From Microglena sp. YARC (taxonomy: Eukaryota > Chlorophyta > Chlorophyceae > Chlamydomonadales > Chlamydomonadaceae), in the NCBI GenBank assembly GCA_022414725.1, contig CM039463.1, positions 59,772,326-59,836,325 on the forward strand: a DNA stretch of 64,000 nucleotides, written 5' to 3'. Under the pieces are notes generated by a model. It saw nothing but the letters and a program-made list of their open reading frames with translations, made no database searches and was not told the DNA's origin. Of this stretch, positions 41,499 to 45,044 are shown one piece after another (within the stretch, counting starts at the first letter, position 1; each line of letters starts with the position of its first letter). A program made the translations under genes and the position numbers.

Positions 41499-42392
41499 TT
41501 CTTCTCCCGTAACTGGCAGGTTCTTCTGATGCCTGAACCTGGCTTGCTGGGTTCAGTGGTTGAGGTGCTCATTGATTCTTCAGCACGATGGTCAGTGACC
41601 GGCAAGGTCGTCTCCTGGGTGTACCGCTGCCCACAAGGTGTGATGGGATGGGGAGTGATTGTTGGTGGAGCGAAGGCTTGGTGGGTGGGGGGTGGGGTGG
41701 TGGGGGGGGTTATGGTAGTGGGGCGGTGGTTTATGAGCTCAGTGGTTGAGGTGTTCATTGATTCTTCGGCACAATGGTCAGTGACTAATAAGGTCGTCTC
41801 CTGGGTGTACCGCTGCCACACAAGTTGTATGGAGTGGGGAGTGGGCGTGGGTGGAGCGAAGGCTGGGTGGGTGGGGGGAGGGGGTAGTGTTGTGGTAGTG
41901 AGGGGGGGGGGGGGGTATGGGCTCAGTGGTTGAGGTGCTCATTGATTCTTCAGCACGATGGTCAGTGACCGGCAAGGTCGTCTCCTGGGTGTACCGCTGC
42001 CCACAAGGTGCGATGGGATGGGGAATGGGTGTTGGTGGAGCGAAGGCTGGGTGGGTGGGTGGGGGTGGGGGTGGGGGGTGTGTGTGTGTGGGGGGGGGGG
42101 TGTTGTGGTAGTGGGGGGAATGGTTTATAGGCTCAGTGGTAGAGGTGCTCATTGATTCTTCTGTCCGATGGCCAGTGACTAGCAAGGTCGCCTCTTGGGT
42201 GTACCGCTGCCCACAAGGTGTATGGGGTGGGGAGTGGGCGTGGGTGGAGTGGGGAGGTGTGAGGTGGGTAGTGCATAGGTGGATCCCAATGGTCAGTGAC
42301 TGGCAAGGTTGTCTCTTGGGTTTACTGCTGCCCACAAGGTGCGATGGAGTGGGGAATGGGTATTGGTGGAGCAAAGGCTGGGTGTGTGTGTG

Positions 42393-42426
<34 letters not shown>

Positions 42427-42615
42427 GGGGGGGGGGGGGGGGGGGTATGGGCTCAGTGGTTGAGGTGCTCATTGATTCTTCTGTCTGATGGTCAGTGACT
42501 AGCAAGGTCGTCTCCTGGGTCCTGGGGTGTACCGCTGCCCACAAGGTGCGATGGGATGGGGAATGATTGTTTGGTGGAGCGAAAGCTGGGTGTGTGTGTG
42601 TGTGCGGGGGGGGGT

Positions 42616-42654
<39 letters not shown>

Positions 42655-44536
42655 TGAGCTTAGTAGTGGTTGAGGTGCTCATTGATTTTTCTGTCCGATG
42701 GTCAGTGACTGGTCAGGTTGTCTCTTGGGTGTACCGCTGCTCACAAGGTGTGATGGCGTGAGGTGTGGGCGTGGATGGAGTGGGGAGGTGGGGCCCGATG
42801 GCCAGTGACTGGCAAGGTCGAGAGCAGGGGTCAACATAAGTGTATGTACCAACCAACCAACCTACCAACCTACCAACCAACCTATCAACCAACCAACCAA
42901 CCAACTAACCAACAGGATAAGATGGGGAGCAGGGGTCAACAAAAGTGTATGTACCAACCAGCCAACCTACCAACCAACCAACCTATCAACCTATCAACCA
43001 ACCAACTAACCAACCTACTTACCAACCTACCAACCAACCAACCTACCAACCAACCAACCTACCAACAGGAGAAGATGGAGAGGAGGGGTCCGCAGAAGTG
43101 TATGTACCAACTAACCAACTTACCAACCAACCTATCAACCAACAAACAAACAAACAAACAAACAAACAAACAAACAAACAAACAAACAGGAGAAGACGGG
43201 GAGGAGGGGTCCGCAGAAGTGTATGTACTAACCAACCAACCAACCTTCCAACCAACCTACCAACCAACCTACCAACCAAACTACCAACCAAACTACCAAC
43301 CAACCTACCAACCAACATACCAACCAAACTACCAACCAAACTACCAACCAACCTTCCAACCAACCTATCAACCCACCAACCAACCAACCAACCTACCAAC
43401 CAACCAAACTACAGGAGAAGATGGGGAGGAGGGGTCTGCAGAAGTGTATGTACCAACCAACCAACCAACCTTCCAACCAACCTACCAACCTACTAACCAA
43501 CCAACCTATCAACCAACCAACCAACCAACCTACTTACCAACCAACCAACCTACCAAAAGGAGAAGATGGAGAGGAGTGGTCCGCAGAAGTGTATGTACTA
43601 ACTAACCAACTTACCGACCAATCTACTAACCAACCTACCAACCAACCAACCAACCAACCAACCAACCAACCAACCAACCAACCAACCAACCAACAGGAGA
43701 AGACGGGGAGGAGGGGCCTACAGAAGTGTATGTACCAACCAACCTTCCAACCAACCTACCAACCAACCTACCAACCAACCAACCTACAGGACAAGATGGG
43801 GAGGAGGAGTCTGCAGAAGTGTATGTACCGACCAACGCCAGCAAGACAAGCAGACGCCGGAGGCAGGACAACGGGCAGGACAGTAGTCCAGTTTTGGACG
43901 GTACTGCTGCTGATGCCGCAGAACTTTCTGCAAGTTGCGGTGGAGATGGAAGCTGCACAGAAGGCGCTGCCTGCTCTGCTGCAGAGTGCTGCGGAGGAGA
44001 TGGAAGCTGTGCAGAAGCTGCCGCCACCTCTACCTCCACCCCCACCACTACTGCCGTCAACCACTGCCACCAACACCACCGCCACCACCATCGACACCAT
44101 CGACACCACCGACACCACCCCTACCACTACCGCCGCCAACACTGCCACCAACACCACCGACACCTCTACTGACACCAACGCCACCGCCGCCACCGTCGAC
44201 ACCATCCCCACCACCTCCACCACCACCCCCTTCGGCATGCCAGCTATGCAAACTATTCGCGATATAGGTGCTGCCTTACGCACCGCTAGCAGAAACTGTT
44301 CAGCACCTTTCTTCAGTGCAGCCAAGCCAGCTCATGGAAGCGGGACAGCCCCTGTAGCTGAGGGTGAGGTGGCTGGAAGCCGGGATGAAGCTGAGCTCGT
44401 GTCTGACATGGGAGTCGAGTCACTAACCGATGGGGTGCTCATGCTTGGAGTGGTCCTAGGACTGCTAGGCATCCTAACAGCCGGAGTTTTGGAGCTGAAC
44501 CGGCGCTTGGCCTATACAGAGCATTACGATCTCTGA
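6213..44536 (+). CDS. CDKAL1: CDKAL1/e-MtaB-like tRNA t6A methylthiotransferase (13-exon model)
   Basis: Joined exons give about 750 residues that follow CDKAL1 order. The N-terminal MTTase domain has [21 protein letters not shown] and IIAGCVPQ, which supply its three Cys. The radical-SAM cluster is [18 protein letters not shown], followed by [14 protein letters not shown], the [14 protein letters not shown] helix and [19 protein letters not shown]. Then come PGTPAARM, a TRAM-like region and a C-terminal hydrophobic anchor ending [12 protein letters not shown]. The family uses two 4Fe-4S clusters and SAM to make ms2t6A at A37 of ANN-decoding tRNAs; animal CDKAL1 is tail-anchored in the ER. 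The start is the first in-frame ATG of a conserved exon. Exon phases agree at almost every junction. Exons 2, 6, 7 and 13 show 1-2 base discrepancies, so the locus is either intact with assembly errors or newly broken. Exon coordinates are listed separately. Confidence 0.85.
6500..6900 (+). repeat. 103-bp tandem repeat after exon 1
   Basis: Units of about 103 bp built from CCATG-rich sequence. The phrase 'tgacaatatttatacagcc' starts at 6541, 6644 and 6747. The array is open in two frames only because of the repeat and is not coding. Confidence 0.85.
6929..7060 (+). repeat. CCCA microsatellite with telomere-like CCCTAAA block
   Basis: A CCCA/CCAC tract precedes a short degenerate run at 7017-7050: two CCCTAAA units, then CCCTTAA and CCCTAA variants. 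CCCTAAA is the complement of the Arabidopsis-type telomere repeat used by many green algae. Confidence 0.6.
7063..7720 (+). repeat. Shadow copies of exon 2, 5' part (five copies, upstream)
   Basis: Copies at about 7065, 7215, 7338, 7492 and 7655 repeat the start of exon 2 (peptide [20 protein letters not shown]). Most begin after an AG within 'ccaggctggtgga'. Each runs out into poly(C) or CCCA tracts after 40-65 bp. The intact exon is the last copy. Confidence 0.85.
7753..7948 (+). CDS. CDKAL1: CDKAL1-like exon 2
   Basis: Carries the second and third MTTase-domain Cys ([24 protein letters not shown]) and ends LSLI|gtaag in phase 1. Relative to the upstream shadow copies and to the phase-2 end of exon 1, its first 20 bases carry two extra bases ('gctgtgtggcatgat' against 'gctggtggacgat'). 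The first residues are therefore out of frame as written. A long poly(C) tract immediately precedes it, so a sequencing error is plausible. Confidence 0.75.
8020..9990 (+). repeat. Shadow copies of exon 2, 3' part (eight copies, downstream)
   Basis: Copies end at about 8066, 8277, 8527, 9018, 9127, 9399, 9508 and 9979, all with the exon 2 ending and a GT donor (gtgagatt, gtaagatt or gtgaaatt). The longest start at the codons for [16 protein letters not shown]. Poly(C), CACA and AACCAA tracts separate them. One copy is split by a 220-bp insertion (8766-8985). Confidence 0.9.
8766..8985 (+). mobile_element. Dispersed repeat family E, copy 1
   Basis: About 220 bp, shared with 22050-22345 (inverted) and 33755-33945. 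The conserved core runs from 'atggcggagagtgatcgcg' through 'ctgacgtgtcaggcttca' into a variable GGTC array. It closes with a hairpin-like end (gggggctcccgcccc / gggggctccgccc). It interrupts a shadow copy of exon 2 between 'ccccaaggtgaaaag' and 'cacatcgacctacagg'. Confidence 0.75.
9990..10470 (+). repeat. AACCAA-rich satellite (about 55-bp higher-order units)
   Basis: Tandem 'aaccaaaccaaacc' sequence with recurring 'ctaagccaggcc' and 'cctcatcta' blocks, in about six higher-order units. Related tracts trail each exon 2 shadow copy from 8130 on. Confidence 0.85.
10608..10791. mobile_element. MITE family D, copy 1
   Basis: Terminal inverted repeats: TATAGCAATTCAG at the left and CTGAATTGCTA at the right. 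The interior is AT-rich and partly palindromic (gagaattctcg). A second copy lies at 11678-11834. TA-type flanks suggest a Tc1/mariner-like origin. Confidence 0.8.
10792..11232 (+). repeat. Shadow copies of exon 3, 5' part (about seven copies, upstream)
   Basis: A regular array of units of about 60 bp. Each has 'ttttcaattgtattgccag', then the first codons of exon 3 (VTQIDRV), then 'ggcaaggtgttacac'. Every unit brings a pyrimidine tract and a TTGCCAG acceptor. The last unit runs into intact exon 3. Confidence 0.9.
11233..11353 (+). CDS. CDKAL1: CDKAL1-like exon 3
   Basis: Joins exon 2 in phase 1 to give [19 protein letters not shown], then a linker ending LDLPKVRRN, which is conserved in CDKAL1. 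It ends ...aacag|gtgaaa in phase 2. Confidence 0.85.
11396..11612 (-). mobile_element. tRNA-derived SINE, copy 1
   Basis: Read on the minus strand, the 5' part has a Pol III A-box-like block (tggtctagtggtag) and a B-box (gggtccgactcc) about 35 bp later. A unique body and the tail 'ccaggcgttatcattac' follow. Three further copies occur: 26556-26770 (-), 31123-31240 (-, truncated) and 47280-47465 (+). Confidence 0.7.
11612..12810 (+). repeat. Shadow copies of exon 3, 3' part (five copies, downstream)
   Basis: Copies at about 11660-11890 (split by a MITE), 12103-12175, 12325-12390, 12470-12545 and 12735-12800 repeat 'aagctctcccagcact' through the exon 3 end. Each is followed by a GT-containing donor or a decayed one and then 'actggctgctgagag'. 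Purine-rich GGGGA microsatellite fills the gaps. Confidence 0.9.
11678..11834. mobile_element. MITE family D, copy 2
   Basis: Begins TATAGCAATTCAGGGGATGA and ends with the reverse complement, tcaccccctgaattgctata. It sits inside the first downstream shadow copy of exon 3, between 'gtacagctg' and 'accaaaaaagc', so the shadow copy is older than the MITE insertion. Confidence 0.85.
13003..13600 (+). repeat. 21-bp minisatellite, about 28 copies
   Basis: Unit 'cacctgtaccttataacccca'. Being 21 bp and without stops on the minus strand, it produces long artificial reading frames with a YRCGVIR repeat. It ends near the acceptor of exon 4, and the adjoining unique sequence 'cacacctgtacatttgaac' is a degenerate unit. 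Confidence 0.95.
13746..13783 (+). CDS. CDKAL1: CDKAL1-like exon 4 (38-nt micro-exon)
   Basis: Follows 'acatttgcag' and encodes [12 protein letters not shown], ending ctag|gtgggt in phase 1. It contains the first Cys of the radical-SAM CxxxCxxC motif. The other two Cys are in exon 5, 5.7 kb away. CDKAL1 orthologues have EIISINTGCLNACTYCK at this place. Confidence 0.8.
13800..14335 (+). repeat. AT-rich GAGTATTGATT minisatellite
   Basis: Higher-order array of 'ttgattgagta' blocks punctuated by 'gagtatgtatcg' and 'tattgattaag'. It is probably an extension of the intron sequence after exon 4. Confidence 0.9.
14336..14835. other. Unassigned intron sequence
   Basis: No gene or clear repeat was recognised, apart from 'cagagaattcga' repeated near 14450-14490. 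The right end may belong to the YR retroelement relic that follows. Confidence 0.4.
14836..14953 (-). repeat. Direct repeat of the YR element, copy 1
   Basis: Shares about 115 bp with 16300-16422, including 'cccttaattagggggtatat' and 'actggctggcc'. Confidence 0.75.
14966..15166 (-). pseudogene. Tyrosine recombinase catalytic fragment
   Basis: Contains [21 protein letters not shown], matching the HxxR motif and the following helix of phage-integrase-type recombinases. The nucleophilic Tyr region is not identifiable. The N-terminal SAM-like half ([15 protein letters not shown]) is at 15727-15497. Stops separate the pieces. Confidence 0.7.
15497..15727 (-). pseudogene. Tyrosine recombinase N-terminal (core-binding) fragment
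   Basis: [19 protein letters not shown] resembles the SAM-like core-binding domain that precedes the catalytic domain. It lies upstream of the HxxR fragment in the same orientation. Confidence 0.55.
15780..16218 (-). pseudogene. RNase H-like fragment and Cys/His cluster
   Basis: [11 protein letters not shown], then [16 protein letters not shown] and [11 protein letters not shown], resemble the RNase H domain of DIRS-type elements (ELEA..AL..W, then Asp). Overlapping in another frame is [14 protein letters not shown]...CGTFKCSAC, a CxxC-HxxC-CxxC cluster resembling part of a PHD finger. The assignment is tentative. Confidence 0.45.
16300..16422 (-). repeat. Direct repeat of the YR element, copy 2
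   Basis: Partner of 14836-14953 with about 85-90% identity by eye. Confidence 0.75.
17198..17935. other. Unassigned intron sequence
   Basis: AT-rich with no recognised gene or repeat. It lies between the YR relic and LINE copy B. Confidence 0.4.
17936..18400 (-). mobile_element. 5'-truncated LINE, copy B
   Basis: On the minus strand this encodes the C-terminus of a non-LTR reverse transcriptase. [19 protein letters not shown] leads to a zinc-knuckle-like block: a Cys pair in HCQMCGFQ, then His, then [13 protein letters not shown]. The common 3' UTR and a (TGTAA)n tail at 17936-17952 follow. One stop separates the first block from the zinc knuckle. It is the only copy here with coding sequence. 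Confidence 0.85.
18353..18475 (+). repeat. Tandem duplication at the LINE 5' truncation point
   Basis: 'gaatctgatcctgcttatg' through 'gaatcaagcatcaag' occurs twice, 63 bp apart, followed by 'gagtatgtatt' repeats. Confidence 0.8.
18526..18795 (+). repeat. 31-bp minisatellite, about nine copies
   Basis: Units begin 'gagtatgtatacacatgaat' and continue 'tcattacaaat', nearly identical across copies. Confidence 0.95.
18796..19440 (+). repeat. Degenerate CTTAACACATC repeat tract
   Basis: Loose, pyrimidine-rich repeats of 'ccttaacacatc' and 'ccatcctgaacacattttaa' leading to the acceptor of exon 5. There is no coding potential. Confidence 0.8.
19467..19570 (+). CDS. CDKAL1: CDKAL1-like exon 5
   Basis: Acceptor 'ccttggtgacag'. 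Joined to exon 4 it completes [20 protein letters not shown], with the two remaining radical-SAM Cys. [18 protein letters not shown] follows and ends in phase 0 at gag|gtaggc. Confidence 0.85.
19571..19900 (+). repeat. Shadow copies of exon 5, 3' part (two copies, downstream)
   Basis: Copies at 19636-19710 and 19826-19891 repeat the codons from [14 protein letters not shown] to the donor, each ending 'gaggtaggctctat'. TGTG microsatellite separates them. The donors and frames remain intact. Confidence 0.9.
20035..20204 (+). CDS. CDKAL1: CDKAL1-like exon 6
   Basis: Encodes the segment aligning to CDKAL1 '[17 protein letters not shown]', then [20 protein letters not shown] and [13 protein letters not shown], ending gag|gtgagt. 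The first 60 bases carry about four small indels relative to that frame ('atctggtgagctctgaagac', 'cacggggtgcatacggg'), so the SEDTGAYGRD part is out of frame as written. The later part is clean. Confidence 0.7.
20316..21415 (+). repeat. Shadow copies of exon 6, 3' part (about seven copies, downstream)
   Basis: Copies near 20320, 20445, 20566, 20870, 21062, 21220 and 21380 repeat parts of [19 protein letters not shown] to EHLE. Many end 'cacctggaggtgagttt'. They are separated by T-rich tracts. Confidence 0.9.
21480..21960 (+). repeat. Repeat F fragment and AATCTAAATCT minisatellite
   Basis: 21480-21580 matches the GC-rich family F (gcgtcgcactgggtcaattc; compare 44960-45010 and 57040-57100). 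From 21595 to 21800, three tandem blocks of 'aatctaaatctggatttg' follow. Confidence 0.7.
21962..23300 (+). repeat. Shadow copies of exon 7, 5' part (nine copies, upstream)
   Basis: Copies near 21965, 22395, 22515, 22620, 22750, 22860, 22980, 23092 and 23240 repeat a 'cctcag' acceptor plus [15 protein letters not shown]. They then run into 'cctgaatttaaatctaaatc'. Spacing in the tightest part is about 115 bp. The copy at 22050-22345 is interrupted by repeat E. Confidence 0.9.
22050..22345 (-). mobile_element. Dispersed repeat family E, copy 2
   Basis: Reverse complement of 8766-8985, with the internal variable region expanded to about 20 ATCC units (22138-22217). Ends 'tgcagtgtcgcctgcg'. Confidence 0.85.
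23358..23471 (+). CDS. CDKAL1: CDKAL1-like exon 7
   Basis: Encodes AIAEILQHP(CVFTYL), the HVPVQSGSDN-like block and [12 protein letters not shown], matching CDKAL1 'HIPVQSASDSVLMEMKREY'. It ends cgagcag|gtgcgt. Single-base indels occur at 'ccccttgcg', 'cctactacatg' and 'gtaacaactgggtag', so the frame is disturbed in the middle. Shadow copies on both sides keep the correct reading at several of these points. Confidence 0.7.
23650..24240 (+). repeat. Shadow copies of exon 7, 3' part (four copies, downstream)
   Basis: Copies near 23667, 23848, 24028 and 24190 repeat the GATAATGTTCTG..GGGATGAA..ACACG codons and end 'gagcaggta' or 'aagctggta'. CTG/ATG microsatellites separate them. Confidence 0.9.
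24230..24520 (+). repeat. Degenerate tandem 'attgctatcttcaaaa' repeat
   Basis: About eight units of 27-35 bp that grow out of the donor-side sequence of the last exon 7 shadow copy. Confidence 0.8.
24520..26262 (+). repeat. ACACA microsatellite with shadow copies of exon 8, 5' part (five copies, upstream)
   Basis: Copies of 'cttgcagagtttgagcaggt' plus 'cgtagacac' occur near 24664, 25322, 25711, 25893 and 26099, each with a CTTGCAG-type acceptor. Between them lies over 1.5 kb of CACACATA/CCCAACAC repeat. Confidence 0.9.
26265..26334 (+). CDS. CDKAL1: CDKAL1-like exon 8
   Basis: Acceptor cccttgcag. Encodes [20 protein letters not shown] followed by DII, the CDKAL1 '[20 protein letters not shown]' segment. 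It enters in phase 1 and ends atctg|gtgagt in phase 2. Confidence 0.85.
26556..26770 (-). mobile_element. tRNA-derived SINE, copy 2
   Basis: Minus-strand head 'ttggtctggtggtagacc' (A-box-like) and 'gggtttcgattcccc' (B-box). The body and tail are shared with copy 1. It looks like a tRNA T-arm and D-arm, but the acceptor stem does not close, so it is not a tRNA gene. Confidence 0.75.
26840..27025. repeat. ATCATATGAT palindromic repeat, copy 1
   Basis: Several palindromic ATCATATGAT/ATGATATCAT words around 'gatgccggcagtctgactag'. A related copy is at 49380-49505, directly after the oxidase gene. Probably a MITE. Confidence 0.6.
27050..27698 (+). repeat. Tandem repeat of about 108 bp, five units, interrupted
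   Basis: Units start 'gttcatgttgcactgctcgc' at about 27065, 27169, 27277, 27570 and 27680 and contain 'gtgtgtactaggagct'. The array is split by a 190-bp insert (27370-27560), and its last unit by a hAT-like MITE. Confidence 0.85.
27370..27560 (+). mobile_element. Dispersed repeat family G, copy 1
   Basis: The part 27378-27482 (gtgaaaggactttcacccc, gaggtgggtct, gtgccactcctacaa) matches 56160-56285. It interrupts a tandem array, which marks it as an insertion. Confidence 0.6.
27699..27882 (+). mobile_element. hAT-like MITE family C, copy 1
   Basis: Terminal inverted repeats CAGGGTATTTCCA / TGGAAGTACCCTG. The interior is GC-rich with 'aaagcgctggcc'. Flanks ctgctctc and ctgcttgc match at 6 of 8 bases. 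The uninterrupted target 'actgctcgccgt' is seen in neighbouring tandem units, supporting an 8-bp target duplication typical of hAT. Confidence 0.85.
27970..28200 (+). repeat. 'attagccatatt' minisatellite
   Basis: About 17 units of 13-14 bp, with 'tattagcctattagcc' variants. Confidence 0.95.
28205..29160 (+). repeat. 102-bp minisatellite, about nine copies
   Basis: Each unit carries 'aggtaatcgatgccctcttc', 'cgcacttttggccatctta' and 'ttctggtcactacatag'. The 102-bp period (34 codons) leaves one long open minus-strand frame. The block 'cccatccgcacttgcag' next to exon 9 is a diverged version of the same unit. Confidence 0.95.
29161..30158 (+). repeat. Diverged 102-bp units with shadow copies of exon 9, 5' part (three copies, upstream)
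   Basis: Copies at about 29356-29400, 29473-29520 and 29630-29700 repeat 'cacttgcagtggtttccc', then codons of [15 protein letters not shown]. The rest is decayed 'taattacatggtaatt' repeat. Confidence 0.85.
30159..30257 (+). CDS. CDKAL1: CDKAL1-like exon 9
   Basis: Acceptor cacttgcag. With exon 8 it gives [20 protein letters not shown], then [14 protein letters not shown], matching CDKAL1 'ICGFPGETDQDF' and 'INQFYPRPGTPAAKM'. It enters and leaves in phase 2 (cccaag|gtaagc). Confidence 0.9.
30258..31770 (+). repeat. Shadow copies of exon 9, 3' part (five copies, downstream) with CTG arrays
   Basis: Copies end near 30571, 31003, 31311, 31512 and 31754, four of them with 'acccaaggtaag' or close variants. 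Long CTG/TGC trinucleotide arrays (30270-30480, 30585-30900, 31325-31430, 31775-31870) trail them. The copies become more diverged with distance from exon 9. Confidence 0.9.
31123..31240 (-). mobile_element. tRNA-derived SINE, truncated copy 3
   Basis: Matches only the 3' body and tail of copies 1 and 2 (aacgcctggtggggcgtgg, gctaccatcgcggttgac). The tRNA-like head is missing. Confidence 0.75.
31872..33640 (+). repeat. CAACAA/CACCAC minisatellite, about 60-bp units
   Basis: Around 25 units built on 'caacttggcccaccaccacc', 'atcaccaaccataacaacc' and CAA runs. Because all words are multiples of 3 without stops, Thr/Gln/His-rich frames appear on + and Val/Gly/Cys-rich frames on -. None is a gene. 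Confidence 0.95.
33655..33945 (+). mobile_element. Repeat H fragment and repeat family E, copy 3
   Basis: 33660-33745 matches family H (ggtaggcctaataggct, ttggtgaactgaacc). 33757-33945 matches family E (aaattggcggagagtgatc through gggggtccgccc). Confidence 0.75.
33960..34110 (+). repeat. 27-bp minisatellite, six copies
   Basis: Unit 'cattgatgaagtgaattggt' plus 'gtacttg', running straight into the exon 10 acceptor 'tgcattgcag'. The acceptor is itself a unit end. Confidence 0.95.
34115..34181 (+). CDS. CDKAL1: CDKAL1-like exon 10
   Basis: Completes [20 protein letters not shown] and ARSRE, matching CDKAL1 'PRPGTPAAKMEQVPAQVKKQ'. Ends gag|gtatga in phase 0. A decayed copy of its 3' part (gtgaaggcaagatctagaga) follows at 34263-34300. 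Confidence 0.9.
34710..35162 (+). CDS. Arg/Glu-rich repeat protein, left arm
   Basis: [20 protein letters not shown] is followed by repeats such as [20 protein letters not shown] and [13 protein letters not shown], about 20 residues each. Such short charged repeats (STPR-like) occur in many transposon proteins. The family is not identified. The frame ends at 35162 with no catalytic domain. Confidence 0.45.
   Translation: MPTVLMDRRARNTASQRSKRACMSNEDRDIANKRRRDARAARSEEQRHADNLARRQERAALPEEEREATNQARREDYAAQPEDLRHAHNLARSRERAAQPEELRHAHNLARRREQAAMPEHSPAFLQALLIHSSCCELRHSHGSWYLCTI
35874..35985. repeat. Hairpin with (AT)n loop
   Basis: A stem of about 33 bp: 'ggccaccggccacacaggct' plus 'accgtacta' on the left and its complement 'tagtacggtagcccgtgtgg' plus 'ccggtggcc' on the right. 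They enclose about 50 bp of pure AT. A strong cruciform candidate at the centre of the inverted-repeat element. Confidence 0.9.
36060..36147 (+). repeat. Poly(C) followed by (CA)n
   Basis: About 30 C residues, then about 25 CA units. The translated frames (P and TH runs) are artefacts. Confidence 0.95.
36855..37079 (-). CDS. Arg/Glu-rich repeat protein, right arm
   Basis: Same protein as the left arm ([40 protein letters not shown]), with fewer repeats. It stops earlier at NQSRR. Confidence 0.45.
   Translation of the reverse strand: MATVIMDRRARKNTSQRSKRACQSKEDREIANKRRRDARAARSEELRHAGNLARSQERATVPEEEHEAGNQSRR
37556..38490 (+). repeat. Shadow copies of exon 11, 5' part (two) and 42-bp minisatellite
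   Basis: Copies of exon 11's start (gttaccactctggtcgac, gctgggtt) lie at about 37560-37600 and 37700-37740, both after CAG. From 37741 to 38480, about 17 units of 42 bp ('tgcttgtaattatatgcttg', 'aaatcaaatgtatgaattcc') fill the gap. The unit derives from the intron tail next to the shadow copies. Confidence 0.95.
38496..38624 (+). CDS. CDKAL1: CDKAL1-like exon 11
   Basis: 43 codons, phase 0 at both ends: [20 protein letters not shown], then [19 protein letters not shown] and CYTQ. Aligns with the start of the TRAM region (CDKAL1 'SYSPYDHKIGERQQVLV...AHNQFYEQ'), which binds tRNA. Donor acacag|gtgatg. Confidence 0.8.
38625..40185 (+). repeat. Shadow copies of exon 11, 3' part (five copies, downstream) with ATG/GGT arrays
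   Basis: Copies at about 38777-38836, 38896-38958, 39094-39152, 39268-39336 and 40118-40180 repeat [13 protein letters not shown] to CYTQ. All but one end 'acacacaggtgatg'. GATGATGAT and GGTGGTGAT arrays separate them. Confidence 0.95.
40186..41025 (+). repeat. GGTGAT array followed by CACTCACCCAC array
   Basis: 40186-40610 is GGTGATGGT trinucleotide repeat. 40611-41025 is tetranucleotide-based (acccactcacccacctaccc). Long frames here are artefacts. Confidence 0.95.
41026..41519 (+). other. Intron remainder before exon 12
   Basis: A-rich sequence, TTTATTTA repeats (41270-41500) and one short shadow copy of the exon 12 start ('ttcttctgatgcctgaacct' at 41411-41430) after 'cgtgactggcaag'. Confidence 0.75.
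41520..41637 (+). CDS. CDKAL1: CDKAL1-like exon 12
   Basis: Encodes [20 protein letters not shown], then [19 protein letters not shown], aligning with the second half of the TRAM region ('QVLVPKNPAFMGKMVEVDI'). Acceptor aactggcag; ends cacaag|gtgtga in phase 1. Confidence 0.8.
41735..42830 (+). repeat. Shadow copies of exon 12, 3' part (about six copies, downstream)
   Basis: Copies near 41740, 41925, 42130, 42290, 42450 and 42660 repeat 'gtggttgaggtgctcattga' through 'gtaccgctgcccacaaggtg'. Poly(G) and TGGGTGGG tracts, up to about 50 G, separate them. A last remnant is at 42797-42822. Confidence 0.95.
42830..43789 (+). repeat. Shadow copies of exon 13, 5' part (about seven copies, upstream) in CCAA tracts
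   Basis: Copies near 42830, 42915, 43067, 43191, 43415, 43560 and 43697 repeat [16 protein letters not shown], each after 'ccaacag' or 'ctacag'. AACCAACCT/AACAAACA tracts separate them. The arrays are in frame across whole units, giving long PTNQPT frames. Confidence 0.95.
43790..44536 (+). CDS. CDKAL1: CDKAL1-like exon 13 (C-terminal linker and membrane anchor)
   Basis: Enters in phase 1 as [20 protein letters not shown], then [10 protein letters not shown]. The entering frame continues to a stop at 44172. The conserved anchor ([20 protein letters not shown], then [14 protein letters not shown]) is one frame over, open back to 43421. A one-base indel in the Thr-rich stretch near 44040-44060, or an unrecognised short intron, would join them. 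A hydrophobic C-terminal segment is a CDKAL1 hallmark (tail anchor). Confidence 0.6.
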   Translation, partial: DKMGRRSLQKCMYRPTPARQADAGGRTTGRTVVQFWTVLLLMPQNFLQVAVEMEAAQKALPALLQSAAEEMEAVQKLPPPLPPPPPLLPSTTATNTTATTIDTIDTTDTTPTTTAANTATNTTDTSTDTNATAATVDTIPTTSTTTPFGMPAMQTIRDIGAALRTASRNCSAPFFSAAKPAHGSGTAPVAEGEVAGSRDEAELVSDMGVESLTDGVLMLGVVLGLLGILTAGVLELNRRLAYTEHYDL

Positions 44537-44784
44537 GTCCTTTACTTCACTTCACTTCATGTCACGTCACTTCCCTACACTTCACTTCACCCCATGTCCT
44601 TGACTGGTGGGGTGCTCATGCTTGGAGTGGTCCTAGGTCTAGCAGGCATCCTAACAGCGGAACCGGCGTTTGGCCTATGTTCAGGACTACGATCTCGAAG
44701 TCCTCATCACTTCACCCCAATTCCTTCACTTCACTTCAATTCCTTCACTTCACATAAATACCTTAGCTTCACCTGCACTTGTTT

Positions 44785-44854
44785 TTCTTTCGACGACGCA
44801 TCCCTATCCTGTCGCTGCTTGGCGACGCATGGGTCTAGCTAAACTAGTCAGAAA

Positions 44855-44896
<42 letters not shown>

Positions 44897-45040
44897 ACAA
44901 ACAAACCCATCCGCGCACCACGCTTTGTGCTCAGCTGGGTTTGGGCCTTCCGGGGGCAGCGCGCCGCACCGGGGTCGCACCGAGTCGCTCAATTCGCAAC
45001 GCGTCGCACAAACAAAACTGCTCAATAACTGGTGCTTGAT
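44785..45040 (+). mobile_element. Repeat family F, copy with poly(C) interior
   Basis: Starts 'tttctttcgacgacgcatc' and 'gggtctagctaaactagtca', has about 38 C, then 'gcgccgcaccggggtcgcac' to 'caacgcgtcgcacaaac'. Related copies lie at 51285-51370, 56945-57110, 21480-21580 and 50440-50530 (inverted). Confidence 0.75.
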
Positions 45041-45044
45041 CATG

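Noticed and set aside
42763..43789. [12 protein letters not shown] protein of about 280 residues
   Set aside because: CCAA tetranucleotide tracts between exon 13 shadow copies; only the [13 protein letters not shown] pieces derive from coding sequence.
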